Source of the DNA: an uncultured Lachnospiraceae bacterium | Lineage (GTDB): Bacteria; Bacillota; Clostridia; Lachnospirales; Lachnospiraceae | Direction of reading: 5' to 3' | Assembly (NCBI GenBank): GCA_902493385.1 | Contig: CABUPO010000006.1 | Span: 62,001 to 126,000 of the forward strand | DNA length: 64,000 bases | Shown: positions 52,077-60,557 of the stretch, in pieces | How positions within the stretch are numbered: the first letter of the stretch is position 1 | Layout of the letters: every line of letters starts with the position of its first letter | The notes under the pieces: generated by a model | Told to the model about the DNA's origin: nothing | Seen by the model: the letters and a program-made list of their open reading frames with translations, nothing else | Database searches by the model: none | Position numbers and translations under genes: made by a program

Positions 52077-53471
52077 ATGGCAGAAAATATAGGTAAAATT
52101 ACCCAGATAGTCGGCGCTGTCCTTGATATAAGATTTGCTGCCGGAGTTCTCCCTGAGATATATGATGCAATCGAGGTTAAGACTAACGACGGCGGAAAGC
52201 TTGTGTTAGAGGTTGCCCAGCATCTGGGAGATGATACTGTACGCTGTATAGCTATGGGTCCTACGGACGGACTTGTACGCGGCATGGAAGCAGTAAGTAC
52301 AGGAGCGCCAATTACAGTTCCCGTCGGAGAGTCAACGCTTGGACGTATGTTTAATGTATTAGGCGACCCGATTGATGAGAAGCCGGCGCCTAAGGCAGAA
52401 GCATACCACCCTATTCACAGAAAAGCGCCAAGCTTTGAAGAGCAGTCAACCACAACTGAGATACTGGAGACAGGTATTAAGGTAGTAGACCTTCTTTGTC
52501 CATATCAGAAGGGTGGTAAAATAGGATTGTTCGGAGGAGCCGGTGTTGGAAAGACGGTTCTTATTCAGGAGCTTATTACTAATATTGCTACTGAGCACGG
52601 TGGATATTCTGTATTTACCGGTGTTGGCGAGCGTACAAGAGAAGGTAACGACCTTTATTATGAAATGATTGAATCCGGTGTTATTGATAAGACGACAATG
52701 GTATTCGGTCAGATGAACGAGCCGCCGGGAGCAAGAATGAGAGTAGGTCTTACAGGTCTTACTATGGCAGAGTATTTCCGTGATAAGGTTGGAAAGGACG
52801 TACTTTTGTTCATTGATAATATTTTCCGTTTTACCCAGGCGGGTTCAGAGGTGTCGGCGCTTCTCGGACGTGTGCCTAGTGCGGTTGGTTATCAGCCGAC
52901 GCTTCAGACGGAGATGGGAGCTCTTCAGGAGAGAATTACATCTACGAAGGACGGTTCCATAACATCTGTCCAGGCTGTATACGTGCCTGCAGACGACCTT
53001 ACGGACCCGGCTCCTGCAACGACATTTGCGCATCTTGATGCAACGACAGTTCTTTCACGTTCTATTGTTGAGCTTGGTATCTATCCTGCTGTTGACCCGC
53101 TTGAGTCTACATCAAGGATACTTGACCCAAGAGTAGTTGGTGAAGAGCATTATAAGGTTGCCAGAGGAGTTCAGGAGATTCTTCAAAAGTACAAGGAATT
53201 ACAGGACATTATTGCTATTCTTGGTATGGATGAGCTTTCAGAGGATGATAAGCTTTTGGTTGCAAGAGCAAGAAAGATACAGCGGTTCCTGTCACAGCCG
53301 TTCCATGTAGCTGAGCAGTTTACGGGTCTTCCGGGACAGTATGTACCGCTTTCTGAAACTATACAGGGATTCAAAGAAATAATTGAAGGAAAACATGATG
53401 ATATTCCTGAGAGTTATTTCCTTAATGCGGGTAATATTGACGACGTCCTTGCAAGATATAATAATAAATAA
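52077..53471 (+). CDS. atpD: ATP synthase subunit beta
   Basis: 464 residues, catalytic F1 subunit. Walker A is GGAGVGKTV, Walker B DVLLFIDNIFRFTQAG, and the signature PAVDPLESTSR is complete. ATG 52077 has GGAGG 6 bases upstream; the ATG at 52065 lies before this site. Confidence 0.97.
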   Translation: MAENIGKITQIVGAVLDIRFAAGVLPEIYDAIEVKTNDGGKLVLEVAQHLGDDTVRCIAMGPTDGLVRGMEAVSTGAPITVPVGESTLGRMFNVLGDPIDEKPAPKAEAYHPIHRKAPSFEEQSTTTEILETGIKVVDLLCPYQKGGKIGLFGGAGVGKTVLIQELITNIATEHGGYSVFTGVGERTREGNDLYYEMIESGVIDKTTMVFGQMNEPPGARMRVGLTGLTMAEYFRDKVGKDVLLFIDNIFRFTQAGSEVSALLGRVPSAVGYQPTLQTEMGALQERITSTKDGSITSVQAVYVPADDLTDPAPATTFAHLDATTVLSRSIVELGIYPAVDPLESTSRILDPRVVGEEHYKVARGVQEILQKYKELQDIIAILGMDELSEDDKLLVARARKIQRFLSQPFHVAEQFTGLPGQYVPLSETIQGFKEIIEGKHDDIPESYFLNAGNIDDVLARYNNK

Positions 53472-53488
53472 TGTAAGGGGGTATCAGT

Positions 53489-53902
53489 ATGGCAGACAAT
53501 AAGACATTCAGACTTCGTATTATCGCCCCTGAGCGTTTATTCTATGAAGGTGATGTTGATATGGCTGAGCTTAATACTACAGAAGGTGAGATAGGTATTT
53601 TGCCGGAACATATTCCACTTACAACAATTGTTGCACCCGGCGTACTGAAAATTACTGAGGGTGAAGAAGTAAAGGAAGCAGCTCTTCTTGAAGGATTTAT
53701 GGAAGTAAAAAAGGATATGGTTACAATTCTTGCGGAATCCTGTGAATGGCCGGAGGAGATTGATGTAAACCGTGCCAATGAGGCAAAAATCCGCGCTGAG
53801 CGCAGAATCAAGAGCGGAGATGCAGAAGTTAATATGACTCGTGCAGAAGCAGCTCTTAAGAGGTCTCTTACAAGGCTTAACCTTGCTTCAAAGTATAAAT
53901 AA
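53489..53902 (+). CDS. atpC: ATP synthase subunit epsilon
   Basis: 137 residues: the N-terminal beta sandwich (FRLRIIAPERLFYEGDVDMA, EGEIGILPEHIPLTTI) and a C-terminal helical hairpin (AEAALKRSLTRLNLASKYK) that can brake the motor. It is the last gene of the operon, 17 bases after atpD, followed by a strong terminator. Confidence 0.95.
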   Translation: MADNKTFRLRIIAPERLFYEGDVDMAELNTTEGEIGILPEHIPLTTIVAPGVLKITEGEEVKEAALLEGFMEVKKDMVTILAESCEWPEEIDVNRANEAKIRAERRIKSGDAEVNMTRAEAALKRSLTRLNLASKYK

Positions 53903-53957
53903 TACGTTGCAACGAAGCGCTGAATAAAAACAACCATATGTGTAAGTTATAACGTAT

Positions 53958-53993
53958 AAACCCCTGAAATGCTGATAGACATTTCAGGGGTTT
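53958..53993 (+). terminator. ATP synthase operon terminator
   Basis: AAACCCCTGAAATG and CATTTCAGGGGTTT form a perfect stem with an 8-base loop. It is symmetric and may also end the minus-strand gene at 54043. Confidence 0.9.
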
Positions 53994-54042
53994 GCTATAT
54001 ATCAATTATTGTATGTGCGATATCCTCAGATTAGTTATCGAA

Positions 54043-54327
54043 TTAATATGTAACGTTATCTGAGCTGTCTGAACTGGTATTATGTGGAGCTCCTATAGAA
54101 TATTTGTCCATATTGATATCTGAGCTGCCGTATTTTTCCTTTACAAGCGGAAGCATATATATTATAACACATGTCATAATAATAATTATGAATATCGAAA
54201 TGGAACATAACAGCGTACTGTGCTCCTCTTTAAATGCGTAATATGCGGGAATTTTAACTGTATTGTCATCTTTATCTGACTGCTTGAAAATCCTGCAAAT
54301 AAAGCATCTAAGCTTTTTGATATTCAA
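54043..54327 (-). CDS. Small single-pass membrane protein of unknown function
   Basis: 94 residues with a basic, Cys-containing N-terminus (LRCFICRIFKQ), one membrane helix (TLLCSISIFIIIIMTCVIIY) and a Ser/Asp-rich outer tail. The start is TTG at 54327 with AAAGGA 9 bases ahead. It follows the secreted protein gene by 38 bases and is probably in the same PadR-linked unit. No family recognised. Confidence 0.6.
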   Translation of the reverse strand: MNIKKLRCFICRIFKQSDKDDNTVKIPAYYAFKEEHSTLLCSISIFIIIIMTCVIIYMLPLVKEKYGSSDINMDKYSIGAPHNTSSDSSDNVTY

Positions 54328-54365
54328 TTGTTATCATCCTTTCTGCGTTAAAAATATTCTGTATA

Positions 54366-54845
54366 TTATTCAAATATATAGTGGCCGTCAGGTAAGCATG
54401 TAATTGAAGTCGTTTTATTAAAACTGCGGATAAGCGTAGAGCCTTTGTAAAATTTGGCTACGCATGACGCATATGCTTTAGCGCCGCTTCGTGCTGCAGA
54501 AAGGTTCGTTACTTTCCAGCAATCAGCATATGATTTGGCCTCTACTTCAGCGCTGTTGCATTTCGCAGTAGTTCCGTTAAAGGTAAAATTGCCTTTAACC
54601 TTAAGGTACCACACAAGTTCTCCGGCTTCGTTATAATATCTTGTAATGCCGGTCTTGTTTTCAGTCTGTGTTAATACATATGGCGAACAGCCGGAAGCAT
54701 CTTCCGATATTAACGTAGTTACCATATAACTTCCGTCGTCAAAATATGTTGTTTTAGTATTGCTGTCCTGTGCTAACGCAGGCGTAGATGATAATGTGAT
54801 TGACAGAGCGGCCAATAAACAGGTGATAAATGTTTTGATTTTCAT
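54366..54845 (-). CDS. Secreted Cys-containing protein of unknown function
   Basis: 159 residues with a clear signal peptide (FITCLLAALSITLSSTPALA, cleavage at ALA-QD). The mature part (~134 residues) has five Cys and a beta-rich pattern (TTYFDDGSYMVTTLISED, YYNEAGELVWYLKVKGNFTF). It has no wall anchor or membrane segment, so it should be released. The start follows AAAGGAG. It lies downstream of PadR and a membrane protein gene on the same strand. No family is recognised with confidence. Confidence 0.75.
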   Translation of the reverse strand: MKIKTFITCLLAALSITLSSTPALAQDSNTKTTYFDDGSYMVTTLISEDASGCSPYVLTQTENKTGITRYYNEAGELVWYLKVKGNFTFNGTTAKCNSAEVEAKSYADCWKVTNLSAARSGAKAYASCVAKFYKGSTLIRSFNKTTSITCLPDGHYIFE

Positions 54846-54885
54846 AATGTTGATCTCCTTTAACTGTTAGCTTAATAATAAGCGT

Positions 54886-55260
54886 TTAATAAAATGATTT
54901 TGTTGTGTCGGTTATAATATAATTGTTAGTTTGTATGTATAACCAAACGTTTGTACATATATTTACAGCTAAAGCAAGCGTAACCAAAAATAATAAGATA
55001 TACGCGCATATGCGAACCGTCCTGGCAATTCGCATACGCCTGATTAAGTGCGTTAAATCAACATTAGCATAATAATTATTAATTATATCAGCAGGTGCTC
55101 CTATGGCCTCAACGAGACAATCGTAGGTAATATTGTCACATGATGATTCTAGTTCCATGACACGCTGCTTAATCTGCTCAAGCAGGCGGCGTTCATACTT
55201 TCTTCGTATCGGAATAAGTACTTTAATATCCTTATAGTATTTTCTTGATGCGCTTTTCAT
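54886..55260 (-). CDS. DUF1700/DUF6120-like membrane protein linked to PadR
   Basis: 124 residues. The N-terminal ~70 residues form a helical bundle (LIPIRRKYERRLLEQIKQRV, TYDCLVEAIGAPADIINNYY) like the cytoplasmic domain of DUF1700-type proteins; one membrane helix (AYILLFLVTLALAVNICTNV) follows. Genes of this type usually sit directly behind PadR regulators, as here. ATG 55260 has AAAAGGGGA at 12-base spacing; TTG 55287 directly after the PadR stop is an alternative. Confidence 0.7.
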   Translation of the reverse strand: MKSASRKYYKDIKVLIPIRRKYERRLLEQIKQRVMELESSCDNITYDCLVEAIGAPADIINNYYANVDLTHLIRRMRIARTVRICAYILLFLVTLALAVNICTNVWLYIQTNNYIITDTTKSFY

Positions 55261-55287
55261 AATTTTAAACAGTCCCCTTTTGTACAA

Positions 55288-55620
55288 TTATTCGTGATGC
55301 AGTATACATTCAATACCCTGAACAGTCTCGTGATATTCTGCTAACAATTCCTGAATATATTCCTCGCCACTGGGTTCGAGATGATAATATATTCTTATAA
55401 GCCGTTTGCCTGTCTGCTTCTTATAATCTGATATAAATCCATAATCAATCAGTCTGTAAACAGCAGGGTATAACGAGCCTTCAGGAAAAAATATAATACC
55501 GTCAGACATTTCTTTGATAAGTTGCGAAATCTGATAAGCATAACAATCACCGTTAGTTTTCAGAATATGAAGTATCAGCATTTCACATGAACCGCTTTTA
55601 AAATTATTTCTTGCTGCCAT
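55288..55620 (-). CDS. PadR family transcriptional regulator
   Basis: 110 residues with a winged helix: CEMLILHILKTNGDCYAYQI, then FFPEGSLYPAVYRLIDYGFI, the usual PadR recognition region, and a C-terminal dimer helix. It should repress its own unit and perhaps others. ATG 55620 follows GCGGGTGA. A palindrome ATAGTAT-A-ATACTAT at 55693-55707 in the upstream spacer is a candidate site. Confidence 0.88.
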   Translation of the reverse strand: MAARNNFKSGSCEMLILHILKTNGDCYAYQISQLIKEMSDGIIFFPEGSLYPAVYRLIDYGFISDYKKQTGKRLIRIYYHLEPSGEEYIQELLAEYHETVQGIECILHHE

Positions 55621-55692
55621 AAATATAATCACCCGCGTCCATAAAATATTGTATCATAAATGTTGTTAAAAGTAAATACATAGATAACATAA

Positions 55693-55707
55693 ATAGTATA
55701 ATACTAT
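55693..55707. promoter_or_regulatory. Palindrome upstream of padR
   Basis: ATAGTAT and ATACTAT are exact inverted copies one base apart, flanked by ACAT/ATGT-type bases, in the 112-base gap between padR and the yitT gene. A PadR dimer could bind here; this is inferred from position. Confidence 0.4.
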
Positions 55708-55732
55708 GTACATAATTAATCAAGGGGGACAT

Positions 55733-56605
55733 TTATGCCGTCTGCTGTCCCTGGCCAAATACATCTGCAACTTCCGTAATTGAAATAAATGCCGAAGAGT
55801 CAATCGAATGCACAATGTCCTTCATCTTGGAAATCTGAAACCGGTTCACAACAAAATATATCATCGATTTGTCTGAATCGGAATAATAACCTTTAACATT
55901 GGAGATTGTTAGTCCGCGTCCGAAAGCTTCGGATAATGCGGCGCATACAGGCTCTGCCTTATCGGTTATTATTGTTGCAGCTTTTGCCCTGCTTATACCT
56001 TCTACTATAAAGTCTATCGTTTTAAGCGCCGCTCCGTAAGTTATAATGGAATATAACGGCAGAATAAAGCTTCCGATAGCAAAGCCGCATACTATGTACA
56101 AAATAATATTATATATCATTACAAATGTTCCTACTGTTATACCGATTCGTTTTGCAAATATAACAGCCATAACTTCTATTCCGTCGATTGCACCGCCAAA
56201 CCTTATTGTAAGACCGCTGCCTGTACCGGATATCAGTCCGCCAAATAAGGCGCATAACAGAAGGTCGTCTCCGGCAAGAGGAGAAACGGCGCTGACATCA
56301 ACCGGAATTACATCTGTTATAAGGAATGCACAAAGCGAATATATAAAAACTGTATATACAGAATATATTGTAAACGTTATTCCCTGGCGTTTGAAACCGA
56401 GTATAAAAAGCGGAATGTTCAGCAGCACAAGAAATAATGAAAGGCTTAAGTATGATGGAGTAAGCTGTGAAAGAATCATTGACGTTCCCGATATACCGCT
56501 GTCATATAATTTGACAGGAGCAAGAAATACGGTTACGCCAAACGCGTTAATCATTCCGGCAAAAGTAAGAATAATAATATTTCTTAGTCGTATATTTGCT
56601 TTCAA
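55733..56605 (-). CDS. YitT family membrane protein (DUF2179)
   Basis: 290 residues: five to six membrane helices (IIILTFAGMINAFGVTVFLA; LAGDDLLLCALFGGLISGTG-type repeat) and a C-terminal DUF2179 domain (KGYYSDSDKSMIYFVVNRFQ). The family's role is unclear; some members affect glutathione or metal handling. The start is TTG 56605 after CAGGGAGG; the ATG at 56632 lies upstream of this site. Confidence 0.88.
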   Translation of the reverse strand: MKANIRLRNIIILTFAGMINAFGVTVFLAPVKLYDSGISGTSMILSQLTPSYLSLSLFLVLLNIPLFILGFKRQGITFTIYSVYTVFIYSLCAFLITDVIPVDVSAVSPLAGDDLLLCALFGGLISGTGSGLTIRFGGAIDGIEVMAVIFAKRIGITVGTFVMIYNIILYIVCGFAIGSFILPLYSIITYGAALKTIDFIVEGISRAKAATIITDKAEPVCAALSEAFGRGLTISNVKGYYSDSDKSMIYFVVNRFQISKMKDIVHSIDSSAFISITEVADVFGQGQQTA

Positions 56606-56772
56606 ATTAGAACCTCCCTGTAATATCGTCATTATATATAAGTATATTAAATATATGAAAAAATATCAAGCTAATGAATGATAATGCGTGGATAAAAATG
56701 AATAGAAATTAAAATACGAGGTAAAAATATGAATACAGTATAAGTTATGGAAATGATAATGGAGGAATTATT

Positions 56773-57540
56773 GTGGATAAAATAAAATCTGTATTCAGTA
56801 ATACGAAGATAAAAATAGTATGCGCGTTATGCGCCGCATTATGTGCTGCGGCATTCGTGCAGATAATTTTGAATCAGTCTTTTCCTGATGATGTAAAAAT
56901 AACCGAAGCGTTTGCAGCCTCTGATAAGCTTCGGGTTTCGGAATGTGTTGTTGAAACTACGGCGAGATTATCATCTGCAGAGGAGGATTTTTATATGTCG
57001 GCAGAGACGCTTCTTGACGAATTGAACAGGGAGCTTGGCTATAATAATGTTTCATATGAAAAATGCGGGGGAAAAGACGTTATATATATGAAAGCTTCCT
57101 GCAAGGAGAAGGATTTCGCTGTTAATGAGATTGTTACAAAAAACGACATATATGAAAGTACATACTTTCACAGTACGGTTACGCTGAAGACTGATACTGA
57201 AAATGCTGAAAACATAAAAAAGACTGTGGAAAACGTTTTAAAGTCATCTGATGCGGATTACGTTACTTATATAAGGATTAACGCTGTATCTGATGGGAAA
57301 ATGACAGAAAGGCAGTGTAAGGCATATACGGACAGAATTTTTGCGCGTATTAACGCCGAGCCCGTATGCGGCGGTATGGGTGGAGAGTGCTTTACGCAGT
57401 ATGGGTATTCAAAGAAACTCACCGATACGATAACAGCCGACGATGAACTGATAAATGTACAGGTGAGCTATAGCTACAATGAAAAAAAGGATGCTATGGA
57501 AATATCCGTAGGATATCCGGTTATTAACGACTCATATTAA
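56773..57540 (+). CDS. YwmB-like secreted protein
   Basis: 255 residues: an N-terminal membrane segment or signal (IKIVCALCAALCAAAFVQII) and a YwmB/DUF1779-type TATA-box-binding-like fold, with ITRINAVSDGKM-like and CYTDRIFARINAEPV-like elements (YIRINAVSDGKMTERQCKAY). In Bacillus ywmB lies just after the atp operon and before murAA-spoIID, and here too the atp operon is about 3 kb upstream. The start is GTG 56773 after GGAGGAA. Its end overlaps the next convergent gene by 4 bases. Confidence 0.7.
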   Translation: MDKIKSVFSNTKIKIVCALCAALCAAAFVQIILNQSFPDDVKITEAFAASDKLRVSECVVETTARLSSAEEDFYMSAETLLDELNRELGYNNVSYEKCGGKDVIYMKASCKEKDFAVNEIVTKNDIYESTYFHSTVTLKTDTENAENIKKTVENVLKSSDADYVTYIRINAVSDGKMTERQCKAYTDRIFARINAEPVCGGMGGECFTQYGYSKKLTDTITADDELINVQVSYSYNEKKDAMEISVGYPVINDSY

Positions 57541-57890
57541 TAGAAGCAATTGCGGTTCCAGTTTTTTCTGCAGCGGCGGCGACGCCTTCTGTGAATCATT
57601 TCATTTGCCAATGCCTGAAATATTACATTTTCCATAGATTTGTCGGATGAGCAGTTTTTTGCAATACGTTTTGTGACTGCAAGCATCTGGTTTTTATCAG
57701 GATATTCGTCAAACATAAAGCTTCCGTCATATTCAAGCCTGTCGCATTCGTCTATAATATGTTTTGTGATATCAGACATTCCATATGGAGTTATGCTTTG
57801 CATGTAAAAATAGTCGTTGTCTATAGCGTCGCTGCTGTCATAATTATAAAAAGGAGAGAAAGGCATCTTGTTCAGTCCGTCATTATACAA
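57537..57890 (-). CDS. Small cytoplasmic protein of unknown function
   Basis: 117 residues: an aromatic N-terminus (FSPFYNYDSSDAIDNDYFYM), a helical middle (MLAVTKRIAKNCSSDKSMEN) and a basic tail with seven Arg in a row region (MIHRRRRRRCRKNWNRN). No membrane segment. The TTG at 57890 has GGGGTGA upstream; ATG 57866 is possible. The basic tail could contact nucleic acid or the membrane. No family recognised. Confidence 0.6.
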   Translation of the reverse strand: MYNDGLNKMPFSPFYNYDSSDAIDNDYFYMQSITPYGMSDITKHIIDECDRLEYDGSFMFDEYPDKNQMLAVTKRIAKNCSSDKSMENVIFQALANEMIHRRRRRRCRKNWNRNCFY

Positions 57891-58034
57891 ATGTAGGTCA
57901 CCCCGGTTTTCAAATATTATAGTGTTATTCTATGCATATTGTGTTAAATTGTGTATAGGTGGTATTGTATTTTCGGGAAAATGTCTGTAAAATAGACAGA
58001 AACCTGGTTTGATTGTTTGATTAAGGGAGATACT

Positions 58035-60557
58035 ATGTTAAAGCATTTATATAAAGGTATGGGGCTGATTATTATATTTGCAGCGGCCCTTTGGTTTTTC
58101 GGAAGATATATTGAAGAGATAAATGTATATACGCCCGGTAATACTGTAGAAGCCGGAGGCGAGACTTATCCTGTACTGTACCTTGGCGCGTCGGGCAGTG
58201 ATATGAACAGGCTGTACGGATACAGCAGCAATATTCCTGTAGGAATGATGAGAGAATCCATAACGGTTCTTGACGACAGTAAGCTGTTTAGCGTTAATAT
58301 ACGTGAATACGATACGCCGATTAATAAGCTTAATTATGAGATTCGTTCGTGTGATACGAGAGAGCTTATGGATTCGGGTTCTGTAAGCGCGCTTACTGAT
58401 AAAGAGGATATGCGTGTATGCAGTATAAAGCCTGACTGTGAATTTGAGACAAGTAAAGAATATTCTCTTAAGCTTGTTTTGGTGACAAACGTAAGCAGAA
58501 AGATTAATTATTATACGAGAATCAAGTATTATCCGGAAGAATGCCATGTGTCTGAGAAGCTTGATTTTGTAATGAATTTTCATAATATGACTATTAATAA
58601 AGACGAAGAGGCGGCGACATATATTGAACCGCAGGCCTCAGCGGATAATACTACGCTTGCATATGTGGATATCCATTCGGCATTTGCTAATGTTACGTGG
58701 GGTTCGCTTAAGCCGTCTGTTATTACGGACATTATACCTACTATCAGGGAAATCAATATTGAGACAGCCGCAGTTTCGCTTGACTATTATGCGTCTGCAC
58801 AGACAGATGCGGGCAATGAGACGTTTTATGTAAAAGAATATTACCGTATCAAATATACGTCGGGAAGAATATATCTTCTCTGGTATGAGCGGACAGTGGA
58901 AAGCCTGTTTGAGGCATCGCTTTCAAGTCTTAATAAAAGCGAGCTTAATATGGGAATTACTTCTGATACCGATATGCAGATTGTAGTAAATGACGCGTCA
59001 ACCAAAGCTTCATTTGTAAAGCTTGGAGACGTGTATATGTACGACCTTGCGGAGAATAAGCTTAACAGAATTTATTCGCAGTATTTTGAACAGGATATAA
59101 GCGAAAGAAAGCTTTACAGGCAGCAGAATGCCCGCATTGTTTCAATGGATGAGGAGGGCAACGTTACGTTTGCCGTGTATGGTTATATTACGCATGGAGG
59201 ATATGAGGGAAAAACAGCCGTAATCCTTTACAGATACCATGTGTCGGATAACGCGCTTGAGGAGCTTGTATATATTCCATTTGAGACGCCGTATCAGCTG
59301 TTAAAGGAGGATTTTGATAAATACTGTTATATTAATGGAAAGGACGTATTTTATTTTGTTATAGACGGCAGAATATATTCATATGATATTGTAGCGGACA
59401 AACTCACCCTTATTACCAAGGATGCGAAAGACGGGCATTTTACAATTATAAAAGACAGCAATATATTTGCATGGGAAGAAAACGGAGCGCTTACCATATT
59501 AAGCCTTGAAACCGGAAAGAGGATGGATATAACGCCGCCTGAGAACCGCTATGTAAGGCTTGTAGGAGTTATAGGCGGAAGCATCGTATATGGCACAGGA
59601 AAAAATTCCGATATAACGCGTACGGCGGACGGAACAGTCCAGTATATTATGCAGAAGCTTGATATTATGGATTTGGACGGGAATATTATCAAAACGTATA
59701 AGGTAAAGCGAAATTATATTTCTAATGCTTATGTTAAGGATAATGTTGTATATATCGACAGGGTAAAAAAGAATGCTGACGGCTCATTTACCGCAGTTCC
59801 TTCAGATAATATAATTAACAGGCTTGATGTAAAGGAGCCGGCCGTCAAACTGACGTCGCGAGTATCAGACAAATCAATGACAGAATGGTATATGTCTTTT
59901 CCGCAGTCGTTTGTAATGGAAACGTATCCTTCAGAGACAGTAATTAACAAATATATCATGACTAAGGAGCATGTGCTTGGTTTGGATGAATATGAAAAGC
60001 CTGTGAAGTATTATGTATATGCAAAGGGCGGTATAAAAGCATCATTTTCTTCTCCTGCCCAGGCAGTTGTATATGCAGACAGCGAACAGGGAGTCGTGCT
60101 TAATAAAGATAACAGGATTGTATGGGAACGAGGCGGAAGATTTAACAGCAATACTATTTCAGGAACAGACCAGATAAAGGCTTCGCGCAAGGTGGATAGT
60201 ATAGACGCATGTATATATATGCTGCTTCGCTCCAGATACATACAGGTGAAGCCGTCCGATATAGCAGGAAAAGAGGGCGGAATAATGGACATTCTTTCAC
60301 AGTATGTAGATGAACCGCTTAATCTGAGTGGAATCAATCTTGATGAAGCGCTTTATTTTGTAAGCAGCGGCTGTCCTGTAATAGCTATGAAGGACGAAAA
60401 AAATGCGGTTATTATTACTGCATATACACAGACAGGAGTAACAATATATGACCCTCAGACAGGTCAGTTACAGACAATGTATCATGCTAATGCGGACAGT
60501 ATGTTTTCTGCCGCAGGCAATATATTTTATTCAGTAATGAAGGAGGCTAATAAGTAA
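58035..60557 (+). CDS. Large membrane-anchored extracytoplasmic protein with C39-like C-terminus
   Basis: 840 residues. One N-terminal membrane helix (GLIIIFAAALWFFGRYIEEI) then a long beta-rich outer part; residues ~330-620 look propeller-like (repeats such as VYMYDLAENKLNRIYSQYF and YSYDIVADKLTLITKDAK). The last ~120 residues (DACIYMLLRSRYIQVK, GCPVIAMKDEKNAVIITAYT, TIYDPQTGQLQTM) resemble the second half of a C39-type peptidase; the catalytic Cys seems absent, but the late His is unclear. The ribosome site AAGGAGG for the next gene lies in its last codons. ATG 58035 follows AAGGGAG. Function unknown. Confidence 0.7.
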   Translation: MLKHLYKGMGLIIIFAAALWFFGRYIEEINVYTPGNTVEAGGETYPVLYLGASGSDMNRLYGYSSNIPVGMMRESITVLDDSKLFSVNIREYDTPINKLNYEIRSCDTRELMDSGSVSALTDKEDMRVCSIKPDCEFETSKEYSLKLVLVTNVSRKINYYTRIKYYPEECHVSEKLDFVMNFHNMTINKDEEAATYIEPQASADNTTLAYVDIHSAFANVTWGSLKPSVITDIIPTIREINIETAAVSLDYYASAQTDAGNETFYVKEYYRIKYTSGRIYLLWYERTVESLFEASLSSLNKSELNMGITSDTDMQIVVNDASTKASFVKLGDVYMYDLAENKLNRIYSQYFEQDISERKLYRQQNARIVSMDEEGNVTFAVYGYITHGGYEGKTAVILYRYHVSDNALEELVYIPFETPYQLLKEDFDKYCYINGKDVFYFVIDGRIYSYDIVADKLTLITKDAKDGHFTIIKDSNIFAWEENGALTILSLETGKRMDITPPENRYVRLVGVIGGSIVYGTGKNSDITRTADGTVQYIMQKLDIMDLDGNIIKTYKVKRNYISNAYVKDNVVYIDRVKKNADGSFTAVPSDNIINRLDVKEPAVKLTSRVSDKSMTEWYMSFPQSFVMETYPSETVINKYIMTKEHVLGLDEYEKPVKYYVYAKGGIKASFSSPAQAVVYADSEQGVVLNKDNRIVWERGGRFNSNTISGTDQIKASRKVDSIDACIYMLLRSRYIQVKPSDIAGKEGGIMDILSQYVDEPLNLSGINLDEALYFVSSGCPVIAMKDEKNAVIITAYTQTGVTIYDPQTGQLQTMYHANADSMFSAAGNIFYSVMKEANK

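Noticed and set aside
56046..56681. 211-residue plus-strand frame opposite the yitT gene
   Set aside because: Pro/Ile/Asn-rich shadow without a ribosome site; the YitT product is well supported.
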